A stretch of DNA of 64,000 nt from an uncultured Sphingomonadaceae bacterium (GCA_947497315.1 CANMFX010000003.1:186001-250000); one strand, 5' to 3'. Positions 25,723 through 35,506 are shown, counted from the stretch's first letter. Notes: generated by a model from the sequence alone, not told the origin. A program made the numbers and translations.

Positions 25723-26010
25723 ATGATGGAAACAGAATCAAAAGGGCCAGTGGCCGCCGAAATTGAAAAGCGGCTCTTGGAGGCGCTATCGCCCACATCG
25801 CTGAACGTCATCAACGACAGTGCAAGCCATCATGGTCATGCAGGCGATGACGGCAGCGGAGAGTCTCATTTTACCGTTGAAATCGCCTGCGCCGAATTTG
25901 AAGGCCAGTCGCGGCTCAACCGGCAGCGGATGGTCAACAAGGCGCTGGGTGATTTGATGCGCGACAAGGTGCATGCCATGGCGATCAAGGCGATGGCGCC
26001 GGGGGAGTGA
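25723..26010 (+). CDS. BolA family protein
   Basis: A 95-residue BolA-family protein. The class II KH-like fold is recognisable from LNVINDSASHHGH, SHFTVEIACAEFEG and QRMVNKAL, with the conserved C-terminal histidine in KVHAMAIKA. BolA proteins bind Fe-S clusters with monothiol glutaredoxins and affect cell shape and iron homeostasis. No glutaredoxin gene is next to it here. It is the first of three overlapping genes: its stop overlaps the GTG start of the NUDIX gene by four bases. A TATATA sequence directly before the start could be a -10 element, which would give a very short leader. Confidence 0.93.
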   Translation: MMETESKGPVAAEIEKRLLEALSPTSLNVINDSASHHGHAGDDGSGESHFTVEIACAEFEGQSRLNRQRMVNKALGDLMRDKVHAMAIKAMAPGE

Positions 26011-26390
26011 TCCGCTGTGCTTGTCTTTTGGAGACAAGAGACGAGCAAATCATGCTGGTGCGCGTCCGTGACAATCAGCTTTGGTATCTGCCCGGCGGAA
26101 CGATCGAGACTGGCGAAACTGCGGAGCAAGCGTTTGTGCGCGAAATCGATGAAGAATTGGGCGTCGCGATAGACGAAAAATCCATCAGATTTGATCGGCG
26201 CATTGTTGGTCCTGCCCTGGGACGCGAAGGTGATGTCGAGCTGAATTGCTATAAAGTGCAATGGATTGGCGATGTCAGCCCGAGAGCGGAGATATCCGAG
26301 ATTGCTTTTATCGACTTCCAAGAGACTGGAAAAATGGCTCCGGCTATTAAAATACTGGTGAATAAACTTCAGCAAGGTCAACCATCATGA
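26007..26390 (+). CDS. NUDIX hydrolase
   Basis: A 127-residue NUDIX-fold pyrophosphohydrolase with a complete box GX5EX7REUXEEXGU (GTIETGETAEQAFV then REIDEELGV), which binds Mg2+ and cleaves nucleoside diphosphate-X substrates. The GTG start at 26007 overlaps the bolA stop as GTGA, and its own stop overlaps the cupin ATG as ATGA. The three genes should therefore be made together. The substrate cannot be predicted; the LYVxxx-type residues that mark MutT or diadenosine hydrolases are not diagnostic here. Confidence 0.92.
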   Translation: MIRCACLLETRDEQIMLVRVRDNQLWYLPGGTIETGETAEQAFVREIDEELGVAIDEKSIRFDRRIVGPALGREGDVELNCYKVQWIGDVSPRAEISEIAFIDFQETGKMAPAIKILVNKLQQGQPS

Positions 26391-26755
26391 CGATCAAAAA
26401 GGTCAATCTCAAAGACGCCTTCGCAACCTTTTCCGACCATTGGTCGCCGAAAATCGCCGGCGATGTGAACGACGCGCAGGTGAAGCTGGTGAAGTTTGCA
26501 GGTAAATTTGACTGGCACCATCATGACAACGAGGACGAGCTGTTTCTCGTTATGGCAGGAACCATGCGCATGGGATTGCGAACTGGCGATGTTGATGTCG
26601 GGCCGGGCGAATTCATTATCATCCCGCGTGGGGTTGAACATCGTCCTGAGGGATTGGATGGCGAATGCCATGTGTTATTGCTCGAACCCAAGACGACCCT
26701 GAACACGGGCAACGTCGTGACCGAGAAGACCGTGACAGAGTTGGATCGGTTATAG
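26387..26755 (+). CDS. Cupin domain protein
   Basis: A 122-residue single-domain cupin. Motif 1 is visible as DWHHHDNEDELFLVMAG, with metal ligands His/His and Glu, and motif 2 as GEFIIIPRGVEHRPEG with the closing histidine. Such proteins bind a divalent metal and range from dioxygenases and isomerases to small-molecule sensors. The start overlaps the NUDIX stop by four bases (ATGA). No further clue to the reaction is visible. Confidence 0.88.
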   Translation: MTIKKVNLKDAFATFSDHWSPKIAGDVNDAQVKLVKFAGKFDWHHHDNEDELFLVMAGTMRMGLRTGDVDVGPGEFIIIPRGVEHRPEGLDGECHVLLLEPKTTLNTGNVVTEKTVTELDRL

Positions 26756-26775
26756 GCAGCGGAAATGGTCTGATT

Positions 26776-27831
26776 CTACGAGGTTCCCAACCATTTGATC
26801 CATGCGCCATGCGCATGGGCCTCCCCAAGCTTGACCGGCTCGCCGCCATCAGGCCAGTGCCGGACGATTAATTCATGGCGATAGGTTTCGCGATTGGCTT
26901 CCAGCGATAGCCAAGCCAGCGGTCGTTCTGTCGTCGCTTTGGCTCCGGCCTCTTCCATGGTTTGACTGATCCGGTCGCGCCCGGCCTTGGGGATATATTG
27001 CCAGACGATGGAATGGACCAGCACCCGGGTGACGCCAGCAGTCTGGGGCTTGGCGAGTTGTTCCAACATCCAGTCATCGGCGCTGGCGCCTTCCAGATGG
27101 GGTGGCTGTTGGTTGACCAGATCTATGGCGGTCTTCATCCGTTCGAAGCGGACATTATGTTCTGGCCAGATATAGGCAGTAAGACGGCGGGCTTGCGCGG
27201 GATCAGCGAGATCAACCGGCGCAATGTCGCAGCCACGCAGGGAGTCAAAAGCGAAGATCGTATCGGGTGGAGGCGGTCCCTGCCAGTCGGGCGCGAAGGA
27301 AAGAGGCGCATGATCAGGACCAACAGAAACCCCGCCAAGATCATAATGATAGCGATTGATCATCAGATTGAGGCCAGCGCTGGAACCGATTTCCAGCAGC
27401 TCATAGCGTGGCGGCAGGCCTTGCTGGGTCAGCCACAGCAGCCCTGCGATATAGGAAGACGATCGTCCCGCTTCGTTAGTCTGCGGCGGGGAGTTGAGCC
27501 AGGGCAGTAACTGGGCTTCATCCGTCTCTATCGTGGCGGCAATGATCTGCTCGGCATCAGCTGCGGCTTGGTCGTCGCCATTGTATATAGCGGATAACCG
27601 GTCATTTTCACCCGCCAGATGCAGCGCGTGAAAGCCGCCCGCGACCCGCAAGGGCAGGGCATCGGCCAGCGGATTGCCTTCCCATCCGAGTACCCGGCGG
27701 CCCAATTCGGTACTTTCATCAAGCGCACCGATAATCGCCTCGACAATACGGCCGGTAATCGGTGCGCCGTTGGAACGGCAATATTCTATCTGGTTGGTGA
27801 AGGCGTCCTGTATCTTTTGCTGGTTAGACAT
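26776..27831 (-). CDS. DUF2332 family protein
   Basis: A 351-residue protein matching the DUF2332 family, recognisable from ELLEIGSSAGLNLMINRY, a glycine-rich loop resembling the SAM-binding motif of methyltransferases, and from VLVHSIVWQYI. The function is not established. The start at 27831 is chosen because AAGGG lies just upstream and the family begins near here; an open frame runs 58 codons further into hisG on the other strand but is unlikely to be used. It is transcribed divergently from hisG with 40 bases between them, so the two promoters must overlap or lie within coding DNA. Confidence 0.85.
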   Translation of the reverse strand: MSNQQKIQDAFTNQIEYCRSNGAPITGRIVEAIIGALDESTELGRRVLGWEGNPLADALPLRVAGGFHALHLAGENDRLSAIYNGDDQAAADAEQIIAATIETDEAQLLPWLNSPPQTNEAGRSSSYIAGLLWLTQQGLPPRYELLEIGSSAGLNLMINRYHYDLGGVSVGPDHAPLSFAPDWQGPPPPDTIFAFDSLRGCDIAPVDLADPAQARRLTAYIWPEHNVRFERMKTAIDLVNQQPPHLEGASADDWMLEQLAKPQTAGVTRVLVHSIVWQYIPKAGRDRISQTMEEAGAKATTERPLAWLSLEANRETYRHELIVRHWPDGGEPVKLGEAHAHGAWIKWLGTS

Positions 27832-27871
27832 ATTGCCCTTTCCGGTATGAAGCCCTAATGCGTCGGCTTCT

Positions 27872-28522
27872 ATGACCACACCCCTTATCTTTGCAATCCC
27901 CAAGGGACGGATTCTCGACGAGGCCTTGCCGATGCTGGCCAAGGTTGGCATCGAACCTGCGCCGGACTTTTTTGACAAGGCCAACCGCAGTCTGATGTTC
28001 GGCACTAATCAGGCGCATGTCTCGATCATCCGGGTCCGCGCCTTTGATGTGGCGACATTCGTGGCCCATGGCGCTGCGCAGATCGGCATAGTCGGATCAG
28101 ACGTGGTCGAAGAGTTCAACTACAGCGAGCTTTATGCGCCGGTTGATCTGGGTATCGGCCGCTGCCGCCTGTCGGTTGCGCAGCCCAAAGATGATGCGGA
28201 GCAGATTGGCAATATCTCGCATATTCGCGTCGCCACCAAATATCCCAGCCTGACCAGTCGCCATTTTGAGGCCAAGGGTATTCAGGCGGAATGTGTGAAG
28301 TTGAACGGTGCGATGGAACTCGCGCCTTCGCTCGGCCTGTCGCGGCATATCGTCGATCTGGTGGAGTCCGGCAGTACGTTGAAAGCGAATAATTTGATCG
28401 AGACCGACCGGATTATCGACATTTCCGCGCGGCTGGTAGTGAACCGGGCGGCCTTCAAGATGCGCAGCGAAGAGCTGACCGAACTGGTTCAGAAATTCCG
28501 TGAACTGGTGGGGCAGGTCTGA
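27872..28522 (+). CDS. hisG: ATP phosphoribosyltransferase, short form (HisG)
   Basis: A 216-residue HisG that condenses ATP with PRPP in the first step of histidine synthesis. It has the short-form architecture: catalytic domains only, starting [17 protein letters not shown] and including [10 protein letters not shown] and the PRPP loop region [11 protein letters not shown]. It lacks the C-terminal regulatory domain of long HisG. Short forms normally work with HisZ, which is not in the window. The stop overlaps the hisD start (TGATG). Confidence 0.95.
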   Translation: MTTPLIFAIPKGRILDEALPMLAKVGIEPAPDFFDKANRSLMFGTNQAHVSIIRVRAFDVATFVAHGAAQIGIVGSDVVEEFNYSELYAPVDLGIGRCRLSVAQPKDDAEQIGNISHIRVATKYPSLTSRHFEAKGIQAECVKLNGAMELAPSLGLSRHIVDLVESGSTLKANNLIETDRIIDISARLVVNRAAFKMRSEELTELVQKFRELVGQV

Positions 28523-29820
28523 TGGCTTTGCGGCTTTCAACCTTGGATGCCGGTTTTGCCGACGCCTTTGACGCGCTGGTCAATGCCCGCCGTGAAGCAG
28601 ACGCCGACGTATCGGCGGATGTCTCTGCGATTATCAAGGATGTCCGATCCAATGGCGACGAGGCAGTGGCCCGGCTAACGCAGAAATTCGACGGTCATGA
28701 TCTGGAGTTTACGGGTTGGAAAGTCTCGGTCGCGGAATGTGAAGCAGCTCTAGAGGGGCTTGATCCCAATTTGCGGATTGCCCTGGAGCTGGCCGCGATC
28801 CGTATTCGTGATTATCACGAGGGGCAAAAGCCCGATAACCGGGACTATCGCGATGATGCCGGCGTCCGCATCGGTGCGCGCTGGAGTGCAGTTGAGCGGG
28901 CCGGAATATATATACCCGGCGGTAGGGCGGCCTATCCATCCTCTGTGCTGATGAACGGTATACCGGCCAAGGTTGCCGGTGCAGACCGCGTCATCATGGT
29001 CACGCCAACACCTGGCGGAGAAGTCAATCCGCTGGTATTGGCTGCGGCCCAAATTGCAGGTGTCGATGAGGTCTGGCGGATCGGCGGCGCACAGGCGGTT
29101 GCAGCTTTGGCCTTTGGGACCGAGAAAATCGCTCCTGTTGATGTGATAACTGGTCCCGGCAATGCTTGGGTCGCGGAAGCCAAGCGGCAGGTTTATGGCG
29201 TGGTCGGTATCGATATGGTCGCGGGTCCGTCCGAGATTGTCGTCGTGGCCGATGGCAAGAATGATCCGGACTGGATAGCCGCTGATCTCTTGTCCCAGGC
29301 GGAGCATGATCCGACAAGCCAGTCGATTTTATTCACTGATGATACGGCTTTTGCCGATCAAGTTGCAGCACGGGTGGATGCTCAACTTGTGGAATTGGCA
29401 ACGAGCAAAACAGCTACGCAAAGCTGGACCGACAACGGCGCCATCATAGTGGTTGACCGGCTGGAAAAAGCCATGCCGCTGGTTGATCGTCTGGCGGCTG
29501 AGCATCTCGAACTGGCTTGTGACGATCCGCAGGCCTTGTTCAACAAGGTGCGCCATGCCGGTTCGGTATTTTTGGGGCGTCATACGCCGGAGGCCGTTGG
29601 TGATTATGTTGCAGGACCCAATCACGTGCTGCCCACCGGACGGCGCGCGCGCTTTTCTTCGGGGCTGTCCGTCACCGATTTCATGAAGCGGACCAGCTTT
29701 TTGGAATGCGACGCAGCGTCGCTCGGTAAAATCGGCCCTGCGGCAGTTGCCCTCGCTGAAGCCGAAGGACTGCCTGCTCATGCTGCCAGTGTGCAAAAGC
29801 GGCTGGACAAGCGCCTGTAA
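28522..29820 (+). CDS. hisD: Histidinol dehydrogenase
   Basis: A 432-residue zinc-dependent dehydrogenase catalysing the last two oxidations of histidine synthesis. The family signature around GPGNAWVAEAKRQVYG and the zinc-site region SQAEHDPTSQS are present, as is the C-terminal AEHLEL segment with catalytic histidine. Full length. It is translationally coupled to hisG by a TGATG overlap. Confidence 0.96.
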   Translation: MALRLSTLDAGFADAFDALVNARREADADVSADVSAIIKDVRSNGDEAVARLTQKFDGHDLEFTGWKVSVAECEAALEGLDPNLRIALELAAIRIRDYHEGQKPDNRDYRDDAGVRIGARWSAVERAGIYIPGGRAAYPSSVLMNGIPAKVAGADRVIMVTPTPGGEVNPLVLAAAQIAGVDEVWRIGGAQAVAALAFGTEKIAPVDVITGPGNAWVAEAKRQVYGVVGIDMVAGPSEIVVVADGKNDPDWIAADLLSQAEHDPTSQSILFTDDTAFADQVAARVDAQLVELATSKTATQSWTDNGAIIVVDRLEKAMPLVDRLAAEHLELACDDPQALFNKVRHAGSVFLGRHTPEAVGDYVAGPNHVLPTGRRARFSSGLSVTDFMKRTSFLECDAASLGKIGPAAVALAEAEGLPAHAASVQKRLDKRL

Positions 29821-29840
29821 TCAACAGAGAGATAGAGCCA

Positions 29841-30368
29841 ATGACCATTTCACTATATGACGCCGTCATTCCATCACAGCTTCAAATTATTGCTGCCGTT
29901 CGCGCGTTGGTCAATAAGGCAAAAGCACATTGCGAAGAGACCGGCACTGCTACCGAAGAAATTATCGGTGCTCGGCTTATTGAAGACATGCAGCCCTTTT
30001 CCTACCAGGTGAAATGTTGCCGTGAGCATTCGCTAGGCGCGATAGAGGCTGCGCGTGAAGGCGTGTTTACCCCCAGCCTTGTGGCACCGCCAGACAGCTG
30101 GCAGGGGCTTTACGAAAAGCTTGATGAAGCGAAGGCCGGACTTGAAGAGGTTGAGGAAGCAGAGATGACCGGTTTTGTTGGACAACCAATGGAGTTCCGT
30201 TTCAAAGAGACCGTCATGCCATTCACTGTCGAAAATTTCCTGCTCAGTTTCGCGCAACCCAATTTCTATTTCCACGCAACCACGGCCTATGATCTGCTTC
30301 GTGAACGCGGGTTCCGGATTGGCAAAATGGATTTCGTGGGTGTTCCGCGGATAAAGCAGCCGACATGA
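29841..30368 (+). CDS. DUF1993 family protein
   Basis: A 175-residue protein of the DUF1993 family (DinB-like four-helix bundle). Typical text is SLYDAVIPSQLQII at the start and NFLLSFAQPNFYFHATTAYDLLR near the end. No catalytic role is known to me. It sits 20 bases after hisD and overlaps nusB by four bases (ATGA), so it belongs to the his-nus-thi transcription unit without an obvious functional link. Confidence 0.85.
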   Translation: MTISLYDAVIPSQLQIIAAVRALVNKAKAHCEETGTATEEIIGARLIEDMQPFSYQVKCCREHSLGAIEAAREGVFTPSLVAPPDSWQGLYEKLDEAKAGLEEVEEAEMTGFVGQPMEFRFKETVMPFTVENFLLSFAQPNFYFHATTAYDLLRERGFRIGKMDFVGVPRIKQPT

Positions 30369-30814
30369 CCGCAAAATCAAACACCCGTTCCACCGCCCGT
30401 CTTGCTGCGGTTCAGGCACTTTTCCAGCATGATATGGAAAAGACGTCGGTGCCGCGCCTGTTGAAAGAGTTTCATGATCACCGGCTGGGGGCGGAGATCG
30501 AGGATGCCCAATATCGCCCGGTTGAGGTCGATTTCTTCGACGATGTCGTCGTTGGAGTGTCCGAAAAACGGGATGAAATCGATGCACTCATCGCCGAAAA
30601 ACTGGCATCTGGCTGGTCTATGGGGCGGCTCGACAAAACTATGTTGCAAATTCTGCGCGCCGGGGCCTTTGAATTGATGGCACGGGACGATGTCCCGACG
30701 GGGACGGTAATCAGTGAATATGTGGACGTCGCACATGCCTTTTTTGACAAAAAGGACAGCGGTTTCATAAACGGATTGCTGGACGCAATAGCGAAGCAGG
30801 TTCGGGGCGGCTGA
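30365..30814 (+). CDS. nusB: Transcription antitermination factor NusB
   Basis: A 149-residue all-helical RNA-binding protein that, with NusE (S10), recognises boxA for antitermination of rRNA operons. Family features are the N-terminal ARLAAVQALFQ, the LDKTMLQILRAGAFEL core and the C-terminal FINGLLDAIAK. The normal partner genes in alphaproteobacteria (ribH upstream) are absent; a DUF1993 gene precedes it by overlap and thiL follows after 91 bases. Confidence 0.96.
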   Translation: MTAKSNTRSTARLAAVQALFQHDMEKTSVPRLLKEFHDHRLGAEIEDAQYRPVEVDFFDDVVVGVSEKRDEIDALIAEKLASGWSMGRLDKTMLQILRAGAFELMARDDVPTGTVISEYVDVAHAFFDKKDSGFINGLLDAIAKQVRGG

Positions 30815-30905
30815 GGGGCTGACATCAACGCGATTCTGCTTGGCAGGGGAGTGTGAGTGTTAGTAATAGATGTGGGGCACATCTTCTTTTTGAAGGGGGC
30901 CTCGA

Positions 30906-31841
30906 TTGACCGAATTAGACTTTATTGACCAGTTGAAAGCACTGGCGACCCATCCCGCGGCCCGCGGTCTGGCTGATGATGCGGCGGTATTGCCTTTTGG
31001 TCGGCACAAGCTCGTCATAACCCATGACATGATGGTTGAGGATGTCCATTTTTTGCCAAATGCCGATCCTACCGATGTCGCGTGGAAGCTCGTGGCCGTG
31101 AACCTGTCTGATCTGGCCGCCAAAGGCGCGAAGCCGCTTGGCATTTTGATGGGCTATTGCCAAACGGGTGACGAGGCGTGGGATGCGGCTTTCGTTCGCG
31201 GACTGAAAGAGGCGATTGGCCATTTCGGTGTGCCGTTACTGGGCGGCGATACTGTGTCGGCGGGACAGAATGGCAAGCGGACTCTCGGCCTGACCGCTTT
31301 GGGCGAAGCAAAAGGGCATATCATTCCCGCCCGCTGCGGTGCGGCGCCGGGGCACAGCATCTATGTCACAGGTGAAATCGGGGATGCATGGGCAGGACTG
31401 CAGATAGCCCTTGGCAAGGCTCATGCTCCGGACATAGAGACCTCCGCTGCTCTGTTAAAGGCGCATAACCGTCCGCAACCAAAACTGAATAATGGCAGGG
31501 CGTTGTCGTCTTTGGTCAGTACAATGATGGATGTTTCCGATGGTTTGCTGCTGGATGCCTCGCGGATAGCCAAGGCCAGCGGTGTCAATCTGGAGATTGA
31601 TCTCGATCAGGTTCCTTTGTCGGTGCCGTTCAAGACCCTGTTTGGTGAAGGGGAAGATGCCAGAATGAGCGCCGTCACCGGCGGTGATGATTATCAATTG
31701 CTGCTAACCGCCAGTCCGGAAACTGTTTTGCCGATAAATGTAACGCGCATTGGCCAGTGTCGACCAGGATCCGGCGTGTCGCTGGTACAGAAAGGGGAAC
31801 GGATTGGTTTGCCGGAACCACTGGGGTTCGTACACGCCTGA
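30906..31841 (+). CDS. thiL: Thiamine-monophosphate kinase
   Basis: A 311-residue PurM/AIR-synthetase-fold kinase that phosphorylates thiamine monophosphate to the active cofactor. The N-terminal GLADDAAVL, the metal-binding THDMMVEDVHF and the GGDTVSAG and MMDVSDGLLLD motifs are all visible. The start is TTG at 30906, supported by a strong GAAGGGGG ribosome site at the usual distance and by the absence of an ATG nearby. It follows nusB, an arrangement widely conserved in bacteria. I see no TPP riboswitch in the 91-base gap. Confidence 0.95.
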   Translation: MTELDFIDQLKALATHPAARGLADDAAVLPFGRHKLVITHDMMVEDVHFLPNADPTDVAWKLVAVNLSDLAAKGAKPLGILMGYCQTGDEAWDAAFVRGLKEAIGHFGVPLLGGDTVSAGQNGKRTLGLTALGEAKGHIIPARCGAAPGHSIYVTGEIGDAWAGLQIALGKAHAPDIETSAALLKAHNRPQPKLNNGRALSSLVSTMMDVSDGLLLDASRIAKASGVNLEIDLDQVPLSVPFKTLFGEGEDARMSAVTGGDDYQLLLTASPETVLPINVTRIGQCRPGSGVSLVQKGERIGLPEPLGFVHA

Positions 31842-31907
31842 TCGTTTGCAATATCCATCCGTGGAAGGACTATCTGAAATGGCAAGGAATGCCCGTAAAA
31901 TCAGGGG

Positions 31908-31935
31908 TTGCGCCATGCGCTTCACGCTTTATAAG
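31908..31935 (+). promoter_or_regulatory. Candidate promoter for hppA
   Basis: A TTGCGC (-35-like) and a TATAAG (-10-like) separated by 16 bases lie 66 bases before the hppA start. The match is moderate. A promoter here is plausible because thiL has ended and hppA is normally expressed strongly. Confidence 0.4.
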
Positions 31936-31947
31936 TTGCCGCGATCT

Positions 31948-31965
31948 CGCCCCAATTCAGGGGCG
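31948..31965 (+). other. GC-rich hairpin in the hppA leader
   Basis: CGCCCC, a 6-base loop and GGGGCG form a perfect six-pair hairpin just after the candidate promoter and 36 bases before the hppA start. It is followed by TTTCACT, not a true U-tract. It could be a leader stem or a weak thiL terminator. Confidence 0.35.
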
Positions 31966-32000
31966 TTTCACTATAAAGGTCTAGGGGGAGAAGAACAGCA

Positions 32001-34118
32001 ATGACTGTTGTCACCATTTCGATAATATGCGGTTTAATTGCCGTTTTATATGGGTTTATTACAAGCCGCCAGGTGCTGGGTGCACCGGCTGGCAATGAAA
32101 AAATGCAGGACATTGCTGCGGCCATTCAGGAAGGTGCGCAAGCCTATCTGAACCGCCAATATCGCGCGATCGGTATTGTGGGGGTTGTGGTTGCGGTTAT
32201 CGTCTTCTTGTTCCTTGGTCCGATTTCGACGGTCGGTTTCTTGGTTGGTGCCATTCTTTCTGGCGTTGCGGGCTATATTGGCATGAACATCTCCGTTCGC
32301 GCCAATGTCCGAACGGCGCAGGGCGCTAGCGAAAGCCTGCAAACTGGTCTGACCGTTGCGTTCCGCGCTGGCGCGGTGACCGGTATGCTGGTTGCTGGAC
32401 TCGCGCTTCTTGCTATTTCCATCTTCTTTTGGGTGCTCACCACGCAGATGGGCTTTGAGGCAAAAAGCCGGACAGTGATTGACTCGCTGGTGGCTCTGGC
32501 CTTTGGCGCTTCGTTGATTTCGATCTTTGCACGTTTGGGCGGCGGTATCTTTACCAAAGCAGCTGACGTTGGTGCCGATCTGGTAGGTAAGGTTGAAGCG
32601 GGCATCCCTGAGGATGATCCACGCAACCCTGCCACGATCGCAGATAACGTAGGTGACAATGTCGGTGACTGTGCCGGCATGGCGGCCGACTTGTTCGAGA
32701 CTTATGTTGTGACCGTTGGTGCGACCATGGTTTTGCTCGCGCTTCTGTTCGGTGATCTGGTTGGTGATACGATGCTTAACAGCCTGATGGCTCTGCCGCT
32801 CATTGTTGGCGGTGTTTGCATCATCACATCCATTATCGGCACCTATATGGTCCGTTTGGGCAACGGCACCAATATTATGGGCGCTTTGTATAAAGGCTTC
32901 ATCACCACTGCTGTCCTGTCCATCCCGGCCATCTGGTATGTCACGATGCGAACAGTGGGCGATATGAACACAGTTATCGGTGCCAATCTCGACGGTTCGG
33001 GCGGTTTCACCGGCATGGCCCTGTTCTGGTCAATGATGGTTGGTCTGGCTGTAACCGGCCTGATCATCTGGATCACCGAATATTATACCGGCACAGAATA
33101 TCGTCCTGTGCGTTCGATTGCAAAATCATCAGAGACGGGTCACGGTACTAACGTGATCCAAGGTCTGGCGATCTCGATGGAAGCTACTGCATTGCCGACC
33201 CTGGTCATTGTAGTTGGTATCGTTGTGGCGTTCCAGCTTGCTGGTCTGATCGGCTTGGCCTTTGCGGCAACATCAATGCTGGCCCTGGCCGGCATGGTTG
33301 TGGCTCTGGATGCTTATGGTCCGGTAACAGACAATGCTGGCGGTATCGCCGAAATGTCCGGTCTGGACCAGAGCGTTCGGGACAAGACCGATGCTCTGGA
33401 TGCGGTGGGTAATACCACCAAAGCGGTGACCAAGGGCTATGCCATTGGTTCTGCCGGTCTGGCGGCACTGGTCCTGTTCTCGGCTTACACGGCTGACCTG
33501 AAGGAGTTCTTCCCGGATCTGCAAGTCAGCTTCAGCCTTGAAAACCCTTATGTGATTGTCGGTTTGTTGCTCGGCGCGCTATTGCCTTATCTCTTCGGAG
33601 CCATGGGCATGACCGCTGTGGGCCGTGCTGCTGGCGACGTTGTAAAAGACGTTCGCGCGCAGTTTGCTGCTGACAAGGGCATTATGGATGGCACATCGCG
33701 TCCCGACTATGCGCGTACGGTTGACCTTGTGACCAAGGCGGCGATCAAGGAAATGATCCTGCCATCGCTGCTTCCGGTATTGGCACCGATCGTGGTCTAT
33801 TTCGTGGTCACTGCCGTATCGGATCAAGCTAATGGCTTTGCCGCTCTCGGCGCATTGCTGCTCGGCGTGATCGTCTCCGGCCTGTTCGTTGCCCTGTCAA
33901 TGACAGCAGGCGGCGGTGCATGGGACAATGCGAAGAAATATATCGAAGACGGCAATCATGGCGGCAAGGGCAGTGAAGCCCATAAAGCGGCTGTGACGGG
34001 CGATACGGTGGGTGATCCATATAAGGATACCGCTGGCCCAGCCGTGAACCCGATGATCAAAATCACCAATATTGTTGCCCTGTTGCTGCTCGCAGCGCTG
34101 GCGCACGGTATGGCATAA
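32001..34118 (+). CDS. hppA: Proton-translocating pyrophosphatase (K+-independent type)
   Basis: A 705-residue membrane-bound H+-pyrophosphatase with about 16 transmembrane helices that couples pyrophosphate hydrolysis to proton export. The substrate and Mg2+ sites are seen in [18 protein letters not shown] and in the acidic stretch [19 protein letters not shown]. The segment [18 protein letters not shown] carries Lys and Thr at the positions that distinguish K+-independent enzymes from K+-dependent ones (which have Ala and Gly/Ala), so a K+-independent pump is predicted. A strong GGGGGAG ribosome site precedes the ATG. The gene is monocistronic, with a terminator downstream. Confidence 0.97.
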   Translation: MTVVTISIICGLIAVLYGFITSRQVLGAPAGNEKMQDIAAAIQEGAQAYLNRQYRAIGIVGVVVAVIVFLFLGPISTVGFLVGAILSGVAGYIGMNISVRANVRTAQGASESLQTGLTVAFRAGAVTGMLVAGLALLAISIFFWVLTTQMGFEAKSRTVIDSLVALAFGASLISIFARLGGGIFTKAADVGADLVGKVEAGIPEDDPRNPATIADNVGDNVGDCAGMAADLFETYVVTVGATMVLLALLFGDLVGDTMLNSLMALPLIVGGVCIITSIIGTYMVRLGNGTNIMGALYKGFITTAVLSIPAIWYVTMRTVGDMNTVIGANLDGSGGFTGMALFWSMMVGLAVTGLIIWITEYYTGTEYRPVRSIAKSSETGHGTNVIQGLAISMEATALPTLVIVVGIVVAFQLAGLIGLAFAATSMLALAGMVVALDAYGPVTDNAGGIAEMSGLDQSVRDKTDALDAVGNTTKAVTKGYAIGSAGLAALVLFSAYTADLKEFFPDLQVSFSLENPYVIVGLLLGALLPYLFGAMGMTAVGRAAGDVVKDVRAQFAADKGIMDGTSRPDYARTVDLVTKAAIKEMILPSLLPVLAPIVVYFVVTAVSDQANGFAALGALLLGVIVSGLFVALSMTAGGGAWDNAKKYIEDGNHGGKGSEAHKAAVTGDTVGDPYKDTAGPAVNPMIKITNIVALLLLAALAHGMA

Positions 34119-34157
34119 GGCCTACCTCAATATTGGCCGACATATTGGTCTAAAAGA

Positions 34158-34188
34158 CCCCGCTGGAAGCAATTTCGGCGGGGTTTTT
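34158..34188 (+). terminator. Rho-independent terminator of hppA
   Basis: CCCCGC and GCGGGG form a six-pair GC stem around a 14-base loop, followed directly by TTTTTCTTT. It begins 39 bases after the hppA stop. Confidence 0.85.
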
Positions 34189-34288
34189 CTTTGGCTGCTG
34201 TTCGACGGAGTTACCAAAATGCCGTCGTTAATCGGTTATTACCCTATTTTTGCTACTAAATTGCCTGAGTTAGCGAGGGCAATTCAAT

Positions 34289-35506
34289 ATGGATGCAGGC
34301 GGGTTTCAGACCCAAAATGATGAAGCGGTTCACTACGAAACCGCAGACCGTGTGTGTCTGAGCAGTTCGGCGTCGGCCGAGCTTGTTTCGATTGCGACCA
34401 TCGATGAGCGTTTATTGGATTCCTGGCAGAAGCTGGCTCGCAATGCGGCCGAACCCAACAGCTTTTACGAACCCTGGTTGCTCGGACCGGCCCTCCAGCA
34501 TTTCAGCACCCATCCGGAGCTCAGTTTGTTCCTTTTCTGGGCTGGCCTGCCGCACAAGTCCGATCTGCTTGGACTGTTGCCTGTAGGACCTTGTCGGCAA
34601 CTTGGCCGCTGGCCCGTACCTTTTGTCCAGAACTGGGCTCATCATAACAGCTTTCTCGGCACGCCACTGGTACGCAGCGGGTTTGAAAACCAATTCTGGA
34701 CCGCGTTATTCAAGGATCTGGATGACAAGAACTGGCCGGGCTTTCTGCATATCAGAGATCTGACTGTGGGCGGGCCGCTTGATCAAGCCTTACGCGCTGT
34801 TTGTGCGCGGCAGCAGCGACGCTGCGATCTCGTGCATAGCGAAGCCCGAGCATTTCTGAAGAGTGACCTTGAGGCGGAGACTTATTATACCGAAACGGTC
34901 AGATCGAAGAAGCGCAAGGAATTGCGCCGCCAGGCCAAGCGGTTGAGCGAGATGGGTGATCTGTCATTTACGCATCATACTGATGATTCAGGGCTAGAGA
35001 TATGGATTGCAGATTTTCTTAAACTGGAGCGGGAAAGCTGGAAGGGGCAGGAGGGATCTGCCCTCGATTGCTCGGACGATACACGCGGCTTCTTTACCGA
35101 CACCCTGATCGGTGCAGCCAGCGCCGGCCAACTCGAGCGTCATGATCTGCGATTGAACGGAAAGCCGCTGGCAATGCTGGTGAACTTCTGCTCCGCGCCG
35201 GGCAGCTTTTCCTTCAAGACCGCCTTTGATGACGCCTATGCCCGTTTTTCTCCTGGCGTGCTGCTACAACGCGAGAATCTCAAGATTCTTGAAAGACCGG
35301 ATATCGACTGGATGGATAGCTGCGCGGCGCAGGACCATCCAATGATTGACAGCTTGTGGTCGGGACGCCGTCATGTAGGGCGCTTTTCCATCGAACTAAA
35401 AGGGCTTTCGCGAAACGCCATGTTTCGAGGTGTGCGTTTTGGAGAGGACTTGATGGCCCATCTGAAAGGTCGCGAAATCATTGATATCATGCAGGTGCAG
35501 CGATGA
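34289..35506 (+). CDS. GNAT acetyltransferase of the CelD/BcsL type
   Basis: A 405-residue protein of the GNAT superfamily group annotated as CelD/BcsL or Acetyltransf_6. It has two tandem GNAT-like halves. The second carries YYTETVRSKKRKELRRQAKRL, ESWKGQEGSALD and FSFKTAFDDAYARFSPGVLL, typical of the family that transfers acyl or aminoacyl groups to cell-surface polymers or peptides. The ATG at 34289 has GAGGG about 10 bases upstream. The stop overlaps the next gene (ATGA), so it is paired with a JmjC-type cupin protein. No polysaccharide genes are adjacent, so the acceptor is unknown. Confidence 0.85.
   Translation: MDAGGFQTQNDEAVHYETADRVCLSSSASAELVSIATIDERLLDSWQKLARNAAEPNSFYEPWLLGPALQHFSTHPELSLFLFWAGLPHKSDLLGLLPVGPCRQLGRWPVPFVQNWAHHNSFLGTPLVRSGFENQFWTALFKDLDDKNWPGFLHIRDLTVGGPLDQALRAVCARQQRRCDLVHSEARAFLKSDLEAETYYTETVRSKKRKELRRQAKRLSEMGDLSFTHHTDDSGLEIWIADFLKLERESWKGQEGSALDCSDDTRGFFTDTLIGAASAGQLERHDLRLNGKPLAMLVNFCSAPGSFSFKTAFDDAYARFSPGVLLQRENLKILERPDIDWMDSCAAQDHPMIDSLWSGRRHVGRFSIELKGLSRNAMFRGVRFGEDLMAHLKGREIIDIMQVQR

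Noticed and set aside
30815-30905. Possible TPP riboswitch before thiL
   Set aside because: The 91-base gap is short and I could not find the conserved CUGAGA or ACCUGAUC-type elements.
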